Shown piece after piece: positions 35,332-48,811 of a DNA stretch of 64,000 nucleotides. This stretch comes from Hoplostethus atlanticus (taxonomy: Eukaryota > Chordata > Actinopteri > Trachichthyiformes > Trachichthyidae). A program made the position numbers and the translations under genes. The notes below the pieces were generated by a model, which saw only the letters and a program-made list of their open reading frames with translations, was not told the origin of the DNA and ran no database searches. The stretch spans positions 682,001 through 746,000 of the forward strand of contig JAXDDX010000046.1 in NCBI GenBank assembly GCA_034670405.1, in the 5' to 3' direction. The first letter of the stretch is position 1. Every line of letters starts with the position of its first letter.

Positions 35332-36519
35332 CTTTTATAGTTTGCATTTTGTATAACTTGAACGATAACAATCTGATAAATTTATCCTGCAATAACTTAA
35401 CACAAATTTAATTGATCTGCCATTAGATTTGATGCATTTGATTCTGGATGTAATAAAAGCAACTTACGCTCACCCCTTTTCCTGGTTATGGATTTGCCTT
35501 CTGACAAAACATTGGCTGTGATCTCCCTCTCCAGCTCCAGGTTTTCCCTCAGAGCCTGCAGCTAGACGCAGACATCAGAAAGATTAAAGACCGTGAGATA
35601 GCCACCGTGTCAGTATCTATTTACCATCTATTCAATGGCTGTAGTAATGAGTCTTATGTAGTGTAGTGGGCTGAATTTCAAAGGTCTACTGATTCATTGC
35701 ATCCTCTCTCCTTAAATTTGCTTCAAATTATGAGAGAAATTGAAAGGATTCGAGGAGCCCACACTCACATTCATATGCCTGCAAGGTAATCAGTAAAAAA
35801 AACATCCATAGATGTGATGAATTATTATACGTTTCATCCTAATATAGTCACACTATATGTTTTAAGAGGGTTGCTGCCTAAACCACAACGACAAAATTAC
35901 ACCCAAGGGTGTTTCAAGGTAAATTGAAGTAGCCTTACCTCTTCTAACGCTGCTAATTTACTGGCCAGCTCAAGACCTACAGATGAGAAAAACAGTTATC
36001 GTCAAAGAAAAAAATTTGTTGTATTACTTGTAAGTCTTGCTTATTAGTTTCATAGTTTTTTTTCTTTATGTCTCACCTAGAGGGTCATCCATTTCAACAG
36101 GCACTAAGCTTTTGTGTAGTAACAGCGCTAAAATCTTGCTCTGGGCATCTGTGTCTTCTTTTGGATTAAGAACATGGCTTCCTGGACATGTGAATAAAAA
36201 GACATATTGAAGCATCATAAACATTATAAAACAGTACATAAATGGGACGTCAAGTCAGATGGCGTCCATCCCGATTTCGAGACCAGGGACTGTCTTTCAA
36301 CCTGTCACATTTTGACAAAACTGTAAGCTTAACCATTTAACCAACATTGTCATTGTTCCAGTTTGAAAACATACAGCACCATCATCAAACCAGCTCATAT
36401 GCCATACTGGTACACTCACCAGGGTTTAGTATGCTCCTCCCTTCCACACTTAGCACTCCCTGCAGCAGTAACAACCCCAGGAGTCCTAAGCAGTAGTTCA
36501 CAGCCGCAACCCTATCCAT
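34946..36519 (-). CDS. uts2b: Urotensin-2B / urotensin II-related peptide precursor
   Basis: Five coding exons on the minus strand: 36,420-36,519; 36,077-36,181; 35,939-35,976; 35,474-35,561; 34,946-34,971. All have GT donors, AG acceptors and matching phases, giving 118 residues (the human precursor is 119). Signal peptide at residues 1-27, from MDRVAAVNYCLGLLGLLLLQ. The precursor ends with the tribasic site RKR and the mature peptide ACFWKYCV, identical to mammalian URP, with the disulfide ring C-F-W-K-Y-C. It is secreted and acts on urotensin II receptors. An in-frame ATG at 36,606 would add 29 residues; I prefer 36,519 because it gives a clean signal peptide. In exon 4 GTGAGC is chosen over the nearby GTAAGT, because only it keeps frame. 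The gene is divergent from CCDC50, as in human. Confidence 0.93.
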
Positions 36520-36605
36520 GACACTGGAGGTATGGTCCCAAGTAAATGCCTCACTATGAACCCTCCCTAAAGCAAGGCAAGCGATCAACTGCCTTGGGTC
36601 CATCA

Positions 36606-36620
36606 CTTCAATATATTTAT
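36606..36620 (-). promoter_or_regulatory. Possible TATA box of UTS2B
   Basis: Minus strand GGATAAATATATTG about 95 bases upstream of the chosen start codon, in a sensible position for a short 5' untranslated region. Not tested. Confidence 0.35.
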
Positions 36621-36959
36621 CCTTTTCAGGGGCTGGGAGGAGGGGAGGCAGGAGGGGCCAGTCAGCCTCTGGTACAGTAAATCAATAGCTAGTCACCATG
36701 GGTTTCGTCAATAGGCCACCTTTTCAAGGGGACCATGGAGCATCGGACTGAAATATGACGATGTGACGTTGCAGCCGAGGCCAGTAACCCTACATCACTG
36801 TGACAGGAGCAAATCAAACAGAGCGATGAAGTCATCAATCAGCCCGTTATTTACGAGAGACCAGAATCAGATGTTCTTGGCACTCGCAAGTCCTTTTTCT
36901 TTTACATTAATTAGTTCTTTAAATAGAAATACAGTGGAGCGTCTTGGTCTGGGCACGGA

Positions 36960-37500
36960 GGAGGAAGTGAATTGATTCTGTCTAAGTACACCATAGCCGG
37001 AGATGAGCTCCTCGATCTTGGCTTCAGGTCTGATTTGGAGCTGAAGGAACATCCATCACCGAGACCAGGCGCCACCACCCAACGCCTCCCAAGGCATCGT
37101 AGTCTATTTTGTGCATCAAGGAAATCAGGTCTCACACCTCTGCCAGAGTAACAGGCATTGTACTTGTGCCATTTTAGGGAAATGAGCTGTCTGGCACTCA
37201 TTGGATTTGGCTGGTGGCCTCCCGTAAGGGTCCCTGGCTGCTGCTCTCCCATTCAGCCTTGACTGAGGAACCTGTTGACGTCCGGTGCCTCTCATCCAAG
37301 AGAGTTTCACAACTCCATCACTTTGTCATTCAGCTGTCAAAAGTACAGGAGCTCAAGGACTTGCCGGAGGGATTCACAATGTAGATCAACCGCGAAGATT
37401 CAGGATCCAGTTATCAATACAGTTGATGAATATTAAGGTCTGAGTCTTGTCTCAGACTATGTTCCTGGACCACCTGTAGACCTAATGCTGCACTGAACTT
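36960..37500 (+). pseudogene. Possible decayed LINE ORF fragment
   Basis: The plus-strand translation starting near 36,978 reads YTIAGDELLDLGFRSDLEL, followed by PRPGATTQRLPRHR and LTPLPE. This resembles the linker before the endonuclease domain in L2/Rex1-type LINE ORFs. It is followed by several in-frame stops. Weak, family-memory-based call. Confidence 0.35.
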
Positions 37501-38345
37501 TTCAGTCAACAAAGCAACTTGGTATACTTAAATTGATGGCATATTCCGATATTTTGGAGAGAAAAAAACGAGAAAAAAACCCAGTCCTTGCACACTGGAT
37601 TGATGCTCCCTTAGTGGTTTATTTAGCAACGGCAAAGTCAAGTCAAATATAACCTTGCCATTAACAAACATGTTTGTCACAAAGTGCTTTACAGGAAACA
37701 AAGAATGCAAATCCAGATTAAAACAAGATATAATACGCAATGAATAAAAGGAACAAGACATAAATGTACATCACAAACTCCAAGACATGGTATGTGTGTG
37801 TGGTTGCATGTGCCTGTACACATGGGCGTGAGTGGATACGAGAGCACTGGCCAACATCAGAGCTGTCCTGTAGGAAAAGTAAATGATAGACTGCTGGGAA
37901 GTAGATCGTTTCAACCTCAGGAATACAGATTTCTATTTCATTTTGTATGTGCATACACTAACTCCTCGCTATATTCCAAAATTATACTGCGAGGTGCATA
38001 AAAACATTCAAGTCTCTGTGGTTTCTGCATGAGCCTTAAACTGTGCAACCAGCCTGTTCATCAATCCAGTTACCATCAATAATGAAAGAGGTCAGGGTCA
38101 CACTGACTTAATAGTGGACACTTGAAAAATAAACACTCGGACTAACTCACCGTCTGGTAGCAACTAGTAATGGTGTTATTGATTGGCTCGTAGCTGGACT
38201 GCTAATACCAATTCAAATGTACTTTTCACATTCCATGTGACAGACGCCTGCAAGTTGAAAGGCCTGACACTAGAGGGCGCAATCACGTTAGCATAATCAG
38301 AATATGGACGGCCACATCGCATAGTTTGCGTGCGTGCGTGCGTGC

Positions 38346-38401
<56 letters not shown>

Positions 38402-38985
38402 AAATATATGTTTTTCTCTGTTCTAGACAGAATGTTGGTTCCATGCAGTGACCCAAGGCATTCATTTGGACCATAGATTTGGACCAAGGAGTTGTGTGCC
38501 CTCCGGTCCGCAGAAATGACTCTCTGCAGCTGCAGCTGGCTGCAGTCACTGAGCCGAGAGGAAACTGAGTCAAACCAGACAAAGATAGCCAGAATAATAC
38601 CGGACGTTATGCTATGTTGCCTTCAAAATAAAAACAAACTACTATTCCATTGACGTTACAGTTTATCAAAAACAATATTGCCAAAGCAATAGACAAAATG
38701 TAAATTTGAAAAGACTAACAAACAGCATCATATGCATTTAAACAACATTCAAATGATAAATGATTTAGTTTGACAATATGTACCATCAGTATTTATGAGT
38801 ACACATAAAAAAATCCGAAATTGAGAATATGTAGCTATGCAAATCATTCAAATGTCAGTAAGTATAACAAAGATATTCTTGTGTTTTACTTTGACACTTG
38901 GTACTACTCTGCACTTTGCGACATTTGTCTACGATGGTTTTATTTTGAAAGTTATAACCGGAAGTCTTGTTCTTTGTTCTGTGTA
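37501..38985. other. Intergenic region between UTS2B and CCDC50
   Basis: AT-rich, with a compound microsatellite (GCGT)n(GT)n(GA)n at 38,327-38,397. No gene seen. Confidence 0.5.
38327..38397. repeat. Compound (GCGT)n(GT)n(GA)n microsatellite
   Basis: About five GCGT units run into GT units and then about 24 GA units. Confidence 0.9.
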
Positions 38986-38989
38986 GCTT

Positions 38990-39256
38990 GATAGTCTAGT
39001 CGAGGAGGGAGGGTCAGAGTGGGAGGGATGCTCGCAGAAAATCTGACATGCTAGCGACTGTAGAGCAGCTGCCAGGCTATTACCAGCGACGTTTCGAGAG
39101 AGGTGGCTACCGAAACTAATCAAAAGGGCCGTCCAGTACCTGAAACATCAATCGGGTTGATGAGTAAAGGCGATCAATCAGACTCCGGTTAACCTTCGGA
39201 AGAAACGCGGAAGTGTAATTCAACGTCAACGGGTTTGACACATTATCGCTGACAAC
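38990..39256 (+). promoter_or_regulatory. CCDC50 promoter / 5' untranslated region
   Basis: CpG-richer than both flanks (for example GCGACGTTTCGAGAG and CGGAAGAAACGCGGAAG), with no TATA box, immediately upstream of the CCDC50 ATG. GGAAGT/CGGAAG words are possible ETS sites (inference). Confidence 0.45.
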
Positions 39257-42200
39257 ATGGCTGAATTTAGCATCGACAAGAATAAACTACCTGGAGTGAA
39301 AGAGGGTAATACGAGTTTGCTGGCTTAATCTGAAGCAAGTTACCTGTCTAGCATTACACATGTATCTAGCTAGCTGACGTTAGCAAGGATACCTGTATGA
39401 ACACAGGTGTTTTTTTTGTCCTCATTCACCATGGTTGTGATGGTTGTTAGCAAAGCTTGCTAGTCGATGCTAGCAGCACCGCAGTCCTGAAGCTGGATCC
39501 AGGGCTTTTGTGGCTAACCTCAGGTAGCCAGTAGTGACTTAACCCCATAGCTGGTCAGCATTGTCGTTACACATAGTGTTTGGTACTTGAGTCGTGTGGC
39601 TTGTTACTGCAGATCACATGGAGTTGTCTTCCTATTTATTCTGAGGTGGTTTCAATTTCATTTTGACAGATCAAACTATACTTTGCTTACTCACGTGACA
39701 GTGTGAACAGCATAGATTCATGCAGGTAAAATCTTCTGCATCTGTGTAACAGTCTCTCCTTGAGTAACAGTGAGTAATGGGGTTTGGGACCAACAGGAAC
39801 TTAAAGCACAGGCTGTCCCCCACTATATCCTTTGCACACTGGCCAAGACCTAGCCTATTGTTCCACATTGCTGTCAACATATGAGCACATAAAACAGGTG
39901 GGGGGGGTTTGCATTGAAACGGTTTTTGGATGGGATGCTGTGCTGCTGGAAAGAAAGGACCCTTCGTGTGAGTGGCAAGCAGCTGCTCAGTGGGATGCTT
40001 GTTATTCTGGTCTGGAAGAGAGAAGGAACGTGCCTTTCCACTGCATAGCTTCTCCCCAGAGGGGACTAAGAAAGCACTTGGAGGCATTTCAGTTTTCATC
40101 CCACTCATGTTGGAAGTGTAGTAAACACAATTATAAGTTGTTATCTAAAGGCCAGTCTATGTGTAGCTCACTGCAGAATTGGTCTTCAAACAACATTGTC
40201 AGCTGCTTTTACACCTCAGTTTGTTTGTTGACCATTTTTGAGTCTCTTGGCTTTGGTGTGTGGCTTCATGTTAGGCTTATTTTCTCAGTTTTGATACCCA
40301 TGTGACTGATGGTGAGAGAACTTAATCCATAGCTTGCAGCTATCACTGCCTTTTTTCCTTTGATGTTTATTATTCTGAAGACTATCCATATATATTTGTG
40401 TTGTAGTGCTATACGTGTAGTGTTGTGAAATGCATAAAAGACTTGTGACACAGAGGCTACCTACACAAGTAAGAAACACTTATGTATACACAGTAATATT
40501 AACCAGACCAAATCTCAGGTTTCTTGGCTAAGGAGATTAGACATATGGTCAGTGTTAATCAAACCCTGCGCTGGTCTGTGGGAGTGGGGGTTCTGTGGGG
40601 GTCTCTTCCCAGCATCTGTTCATCCCAGTCAGTCACCCCCACATTCAGTCTACCCCACCACCTACTATAGACTAACTATTGGGCCTACTGCTCAGCTGGG
40701 TGGCTAGCCCTCAGAGGTCATCCTTGCCTCGTGCAACAGTGCCATGTGTTTCAGTTTGGGTCCCAGTCATTTTTCTTCTGTCAGTAATATTGGAAAATGG
40801 TTTCTGTATTCAGAACTATCTCTAATACATACTTGAAATACTGCACAGCCGTGTTCTGGTCCTGGTTATCAATTATGTATATGGATGAAGTCATCTCTGT
40901 GAGAGCAGATGATGGGCTCTGAGCTAGTGAGCTTCACAGTCTGAGGTGATGGAGTGTAGCTCGGCTGCTTAATGTTTAATGAAAGCTGGGAGGAGAGTAG
41001 TAAATACAATGGTAAATTGCAGCCTAAAAGCAAGGTGAATCACAGAAACAAGAATATCAGGCAACAATACTCTGACCAAGCTGAATTTGTCATTAGGCGT
41101 TGAATAGACACACTACCAGCAGCAGACTGGAGCATGGGTAATTACATCTGCAACATCATGGCCTCATTTTATCCTCCTCAGACATGCCACTCCTGCAATG
41201 ATGTCTCGTCTAGTTTTTCAACAGGTTGATATGCTAAACAGAGGGGTGTTAAATAATCCATATTGACTAAGCTTTATGAAGCAGATGCTAGAAGGTAGCC
41301 CACATCCGTTATTGGCTCTGGCTGTGAGAGTAGTGTACAATGCTCCCTCCATGGAGGACTTTGTCAACTCCTGTAGACTGATGGAACTTGAATATCCAGC
41401 CACCTGGTCTGCTTCACTTCAAATCACTTCCAAAAGGATGTGTGGTGATGCAGACCAGTATTAAGAGAGAAACTCCCTCCCTTTATGTTCAAATCATGTC
41501 AAATCACGAAGGCTAATGATCACAATATAGAGCCAGATAATTGGGATTATGGCTTTAGTTATCCTATCATTTAGCAGCTGTAGTCTGAGTTTAGAGATGG
41601 GAATGAGTTGTTGCCATATAAAGCTGATGAATTAGTCTTCTAAGGCTTTTCAGAGGATTAACAGCAACAGTATTCTGACCTCATGCGGTGTGCTGGGTTC
41701 TGTATTGCCCATGTTGTAATACCGACTCCTTGATGAGAAACATATTGAAATTACATCAGCACTCAGGATGTGGCAATTAAAACACATCTTAGTCTTGTTT
41801 GTCGATCAGATGGAGATCTGATATAGAGGAAAATGTCGGAAATGTCAAATCTTTGCTAGAAGTGTGAAGTCTCCTCCTCAGCTCATTAGACTGTGTGTCG
41901 TCAACGCCAGGCCTCATGCTGTCTCTTAGCTTAGGTGGTAGTCAGTAGTCTACAGCCCTAGGCTAACACATGCCACTTGTGGATATTCTTATCCCAAGTG
42001 CTATACAGTACCATGTGTGCATACTTTTCTAGAATGGGTGGCCCCAGTGGGAAGCACCAGGCCCTTCCAAAGGGCTTTAGGGCCTTGTGTTTCTTCCTGT
42101 AGGGACCAGCATCATCTTTTAATGACGTTTACTTAGGAACCTCTTTTATTATCTATTATTTATGATTTGCCGAGCGTGATGCTCTTTATTAACAACACCC

Positions 42201-45200
42201 TGCCTTCATACTCGTCTGGGTTGTACTGTTGGCTGCTAGTTTAGGGTTACTTTCCTGTTCCTTGCATTTTCTCAGCCAGTCCAGGGAACTGGCAACCTTT
42301 TAAAATACCCTTTCAGCAACAGCCCTTGCAAAAAAACATAATTCTTATTAAGGCCAGATCAGCCAATTGAAGAAGCATGCATCATGCTGGCACACAGTTT
42401 CACTTCATGTTTTTGCAGATAAAAAAAATCCCAGTCAGTCGTTGGACCACAAGTCTGACATGGAAAGTTTGTGTGTTAAGTTTAACCTTTCAGAAACCAT
42501 ACACATCCTGTGTCAGATGTTGTTAGTTGTCTCTTGCTCCTCTTGTAAAATTGCACCAACTTTTGCAAATGTGGTTCCTCTGAGCATTGACCTAATCTGG
42601 ACATTAGTATTGCATTATAGAGAAATGGTTTGATTTTATTTCAGTGTCCTGCACTCGAGTCGCCCATCTTACATGGGTTTACCATACAAATATGTGCATC
42701 CCATTGCAATTTATGGATAGCAATCATATTTGAAACAAACTCTGGTACCATACAAATTGTGTTGTAGTTTTTCCCAGGCTTCACAGATGATGTGTGCCAC
42801 ATTGAATCCATTTTTTCAGAAACGTGCCTCAAGTAATTCATAATCATCTTGCCAAGAGAAATTTGCAAAAATAAAAGTCATTTTGCTATAAAGCCCTCAG
42901 CTCATCACATAAAGGACAACTGAACATAAAATGAATTCATGAAATCAGGTGCCAGGTGTTAAGAAACCTGAAACAATGAATGTCAAACTGCCAACACCTC
43001 AAAGGCCTTGAGTTTGTCTCGTATCAGCTACAGCTTAACCTTCGAGTCAACAAACATCCAGTTAAAAGTGATTCTGGACTTGGTGTTTTTAGCCATAATA
43101 TTGGTAGCATTTCTGACCATTTCAGTCCAACTCTGTTTGTCTTTCCGCAGTGTGTCGAGACTTTGCAGTGCTGGAGGACCACTGCCTGGCCCACAACCTC
43201 CAGGAACAAGAGAGTAAGTAAGGCTATACTGCCATGTGACTTTCCCAGTTATAACTCCAGTATTTTAGGTTTCATGGATGGGTAACTCCCGTTCATTGTT
43301 CATGCTGTTTTTCTCTTGTGCTGCTTTGTTTTTCTGATCACATCGATGATGCTGTAGTGCTACCGCAATACTGATCTGCGATCAACTTCAGCCTCCTTTT
43401 CTTAATGGTGTTTGGCCATCTCAGCTATTCCCAAATCAGTTCTATGTGTTAGGAGGCTTGGTTGCCTCGGAGGGCTCCTGTGTTCAAACGAGGATGAAAT
43501 AGAGTTAGGCCTGTTGCTTTTTCTAGACAGTCAGTTTATACAGTTAAGCCCCTTATTGTTCTCATCTCTGCGTCAAACCCATTAGATGACCTGAACTATT
43601 CCAGAGCTAGCTGGCTGCATTCCTAGTGCACATCTTGCTTACTTGCAAGAAGAACAAACTATCAAAGTTTTTTTTTTTGTTCAATGTGTCACAGTAGAGA
43701 AATGAGTGCATGCCAATGCTCTAGTTTCCCCCTTTGGAAAATTTGTCAAATCCGACAGGGCAAACCGCAGTGTCAGTGGAAGCAGGCCGATTAAGCCTAT
43801 ATAAACCCTGCTTTGCCCACAGTGTGTGATTGTGCAAATACTGCAGGATGCCGCAACAATAGTGGAGCGGGGTTATGGCAGACTATGGTGGACTAGTCAT
43901 CTGCTGTGTCTGGATCCCATTAATGCGTATCTGCTGTAGCTACTGCACAGCTTGGCTGGAAAGCTAGACTCTGGATAGAAGATGGAGAGCACAATCAGCT
44001 TAGGAAGGGTTTTTATAGGTCACCGGGGAACACTCTGAGATACCATTGTCTGTGTGTGCACATATCAGGGACTTTTCTGTTGTGTATCTTTAGACTTCCT
44101 TTTAGTTCTGATTGTGTTTCTGCTTTATTAGATGGGCCATTGCTTTTAAGTGAGCTCTGTGTAATTAGGCCTGCCTCTTCTTCACATGATGTCAAAAGCG
44201 TCTTTGGAGATACACTGAAGACTTGAAGCCCATTTGTGTTGTTATTATTATTATTATTATTTATTATTATTATTTATTATACCTGCTGCTGCTTTTTGCA
44301 ATAAATGCATTAAGATTCATTTTTGACTGTGATCCCCTGATTGTTAACAAGATAGATACCCTATATATAGATACCCTATATAAAGATAGAAGATAACTTA
44401 CACAGTCTTTGGGTTGTGTAGAGAATTAGTGGGCTTCTTTGTTGATCGTTTTTCTGAAGGACAACTCTAGAGTCTAGATAATGGAACATAGCTCTTGTTA
44501 TTTCTCTCAACTAGACAAGGTTATTTTTCTGTTTCCATAAAGATGTCGACCATGTACGACAGTAGTGGGCTGACTTTTGTAATGAGCCCCGTGAGAAAGA
44601 GGGCCTTGGCCTAAGTGCAGATTAGGCTTTGTTTTGGCTATGATGGATTTGGTTCAGGCTGGCCTGTTCTTGTGTTTGTCCTTAACCCTTTTAAGGCCAC
44701 AGTGCTGCCACAGTGATCCATGACCAAGCTCGTCCCCCTCTGCTACCATGCTAACTGATCCAGATTGAGCTGGAGATGTTTGTGTCACCTTTGACCCCGG
44801 AGGTCAGGGAGGAGAATACTGGTTTGCACAGTCAGGCTGCCCCCTGAATGTTTTCTGAATCACAGCAGCAGATGGCCGTCCCTCTGCCAGTTAAAAGGGA
44901 AACTATTTAGCACATTTGCTTCTATTTTGTGTGGAATTACAATTGGTCTTTTTTGGATTCAAAATCTTGAGCATGGAAAACACTGTGGCTGTGTCAACAC
45001 ATCCTTATCTCTGGCATATTGTATCCCCGATGAAAGTATTCTCTCACTTTCCATGAAAGCATCAGGATTCAAATGCTCTCCACTGATACGTCTAGGGCTG
45101 CAAACCTTTAGACGGCCCAGCTTCCCCCACCCTTCATCCCATTTTCTGAATGATATCAAGGTCTCCGAGGTTGTGCTTTCGCTCCCTTGAGAGACGAATC

Positions 45201-46601
45201 CGATTTCCTGTTGAAATAACCAGCACTCGATGAAGAATAGGTTCCCTGCCTTGGCTTTTGACGTCAGTTCTGCCATCAAATATGTTTTTCACGAGGTGTC
45301 ATAAACTTAAACGATTGATCAGCATCATCCAAAAATAATATGTCAACCCTTTGACTTTCAATTTGCAGCAGCTGTGACTCACAGTTTCCTCTTTCCATCC
45401 TTCAGTCACGAAGTGGGAACTTTATGGAGCTCGGGTAAATTGTGGGACGTAATTTGTCCCTTCTCACATAAAAGCTGGAAGTGGATCGATAGCCACGTGA
45501 AATGGAGTTGAGCAAGTGAGTGATGCTCTCCATGCTTACCAAGAGCTGGGAGTGCGTCACCGGGCAGGATTTATCATCTGTTATGGCTCGACACGTGCCG
45601 TCACACAACCTTGGAATGGCACCTTTGCTTGGACCATTAATTTCTCAAGAGCGTGCTCTGTTTAGCACCGGAGATGGAAGAGTCTTCAATGTCTATCTTC
45701 ACTGCAGAGCAGACCTAAACAACACAGCTCCCCCCTCTCAGGGAAAAACATCAAAGTGTGTCTCTGTAAATAAACTCCTCTCAGTGCTGTTACCCATCTC
45801 ATTCCTCAGCAGCGGTGCGGTCTGGCCAGCTGACCTACTGTGGTTTGTGTGTACACAATCTTAAGAGTGGTGCTTGTGTGTTTGTGTCCGCAGTTGAGAG
45901 CCACTTGGCGTCCAACGTCCATAAGAGCCGCCTGGTGCAGCAGGACCTGCAGGTGGCCAAGAAGCTCCAGGAGGAGGAGGATCAGAGGGCCAAGGTCCAG
46001 AACCAGAGGCAGCACCGAGACCTGTGGGTGTCCCTCACACACTCTCCTGAATCATTTATTTATGTTCACTTCAATACAAAAATCAACAGAGAGAGACAGA
46101 CAGAGTAGTCAGACCATTATGACCGGCCCGGACGGTAGAGAGACTCTCAGTCTCAGGGTCGTGGGTTCGATCCCCATGTAGTGTCGAGTATCTTTGTAAG
46201 TCGCTTTGGATAAGAGCGTCTGCTAAATGCCTGTAATGTAATGTAATGTAATGTAACCTATAGAAGCATTATTAATCTGTTTAGTAAGGCCATGCAACAT
46301 AAAAACAACATAAAGAAAACATTTCTTTAAGAAAAAGAAATTTGCATGACCTAACCAGATTTATTATTTTTTTTTTAAATATCTGTAATCTGATTACTTT
46401 GTTTGTAGTACCTGTATCAGATTGGTCAGATTAGTGTTAGGTGTAATCCCTCAGTTCCACCGTGGGCTGATGGAAGCCTGCAAAGAGGCAGTTTGGGCAA
46501 AAATCCTCCACTCTGCTGGGCAAGTTTTTTAAAAGCAATATGCTGACTCACAGCTCAGAGCAGTGTTCCCAAAGTCAGTTCCATACATTTACACACAAAT
46601 G

Positions 46602-46650
<49 letters not shown>

Positions 46651-46812
46651 GAGCACCAGTAGCGGAATAGCACCCCCAAGGGAGAGGCCAGATGCTTCAC
46701 CATCGATGTACGCAGGCCAGTGCCACTTTGCATGCTGGGAGCTCCTGCTGCCATCCAAATCCAACTCTGCTCTTGCCAATGCCACCTCACATACACCCAC
46801 TCTCACACATAT

Positions 46813-46844
<32 letters not shown>

Positions 46845-48772
46845 GCTCATTAAGCCTCTTAGAGAATAAGTGGGATGCAGCATCATGCTACCTTAGTGGA
46901 GGTACTTAGTAGCTGCTTCTGTCTCCATAACTCAACATCAAGACCTTCTTTAACTTTCAATGCAGGTGGAGTACAGTATAGTTGAGTGTTATGCCCCTAA
47001 TCAAAGCGTTACACTTGCGCATGTGTACAGACACATAGTCAAACACACACACACCTCATTGTTGTTAACCGACCCAGTCAGATGGTGTTGTTGTCAAAGT
47101 CACATTGCTCAAGGATGTGAGGGAGCCAATAGCGTTACGAGCTGTAGAGTACATCAACACCACAACAGGCTACGAGACGCTATCTCTCATAACATGCTAC
47201 ATAATTCTGTTGTAACGTGATGCTTTCTGTCGTGGAGCTGTGGGTACGCTACTGCTGTGCTGGTTACTCTTGCCCAGGGCCCAAAATGAACACCCGCCAA
47301 GTGCATTAAGAGGGTGTGGGAAAGTAACAGCAGTAGTACTTAGACAGAAAGGAATATGATATGTGTTCAATATGAGAAGGAAATACAAATATTAATGTAT
47401 TTGCAATATATAACAAATGAGATGAATTTGTGAAAACGTACAGTAAATGTCCAGCAGGTCTACAGAGGCTCCGTATGTACAGACAGGGTCTAGGTGTTCG
47501 GTCATGATCAGACAGTATATACTTTATCATCATCTTTACCTCAAATTGTACGGTTTGTGACATTATTGAATTACCCACTGTTCATTAATGGTTGTCTTTC
47601 TGTTTTTAATGTGTGATGTTCTCCACCCCCCTCTACACACATCCACACACCATCACACACACACACACACACCTCAGTGAACGCCAAGACAATGAGATCG
47701 CCCAGGAGATTCAGGAACAACTGGTCCGACAGGCTGAGCAACAAAGACAGCAGGAAGAGAAGGACGCGGTAAGGAACACACATTCAGTACATTCAGACAC
47801 TATGGCCCATTCAAGCAACATCCCCCCTCTATCACTGCCCAGTATCAATGAGCAGCCATGGGTAGATCATAATACTTGAATCGTCAGCAGGTTTCTTCCT
47901 CTCCATTGTTAGAAATGAGTGAGAGCCATAGTGACCTGACCTGTATGGGGTTTTTTATCTCAAAGGCACGGGGGGAAATGCATACGCCTTACACAAAGTG
48001 CAAAAACTTAAAGGAAAAATCCACCCTTAAACACTTTAACACTTAAAAAAAAACAGCTATTGATGAAGTACCTTGCCTACCTTGTTGTTGCAGAAAACGG
48101 GCCAAATGTAGATGATGTGACAGCTACAGTGTTTAACAGCAGGGGAAAAAATGTAACTGTCCAAAACATCAACGGTAAACGTCAGATTTTGGTGTCAGAC
48201 CCTCGGTATTGCTCTCTCCACCTGCACGTATAACGCACAGCTGCAAATGCTTAGGCACGTTCTCTGGGGGTAGTTGAAAGGCATTCTGGGAAATGGAAGA
48301 AATCACTAAGCGAAGTAGAAGTAGAAAATCGGCAGGTTGAGGGAAAGAGGATACACTAAAAAAGGTAAATCTCAACACTTCATCACAAAGTAACTCCCGG
48401 GATGTGTTGAACACAGATTGATGATGCCTAACAGCGTAAAAGACTTTCCGAGGGTGAAACTTTCATTTGAGTTCATTGCTGATACTGCAACTTTCTTCTC
48501 AATACCCACTGGGATTTTTTTGATAAATGTTTTCCCATGATAATGATGATAAACAGCACAGATCCTGACGTGTGTGTGTGGTGGTGTGTGTGTGTGTGTG
48601 TTTCTAGGCTATAGCTCGTAAGATGCAGGAGAAGGAGATGAAGGAGGAGAGGAAGAGACAGAAGCAGCTGGAGGCGAACTTTGAGGAGGAGTACTATGAA
48701 GATCAAGGAGGTGGGGAGAGCGCCACACTGTTTTTGTGTGTGCCTGTTAGTGTGTATGTACAGTATATGTGG

Positions 48773-48811
<39 letters not shown>

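Noticed and set aside
36520-36606. Upstream in-frame ATG of UTS2B (29 extra residues)
   Set aside because: Would bury the clear signal peptide behind a non-hydrophobic extension; likely 5' untranslated.
46127-46180. Possible tRNA gene from the B-box sequence
   Set aside because: No acceptor stem or cloverleaf; SINE conserved block and (TAATG)n tail follow.
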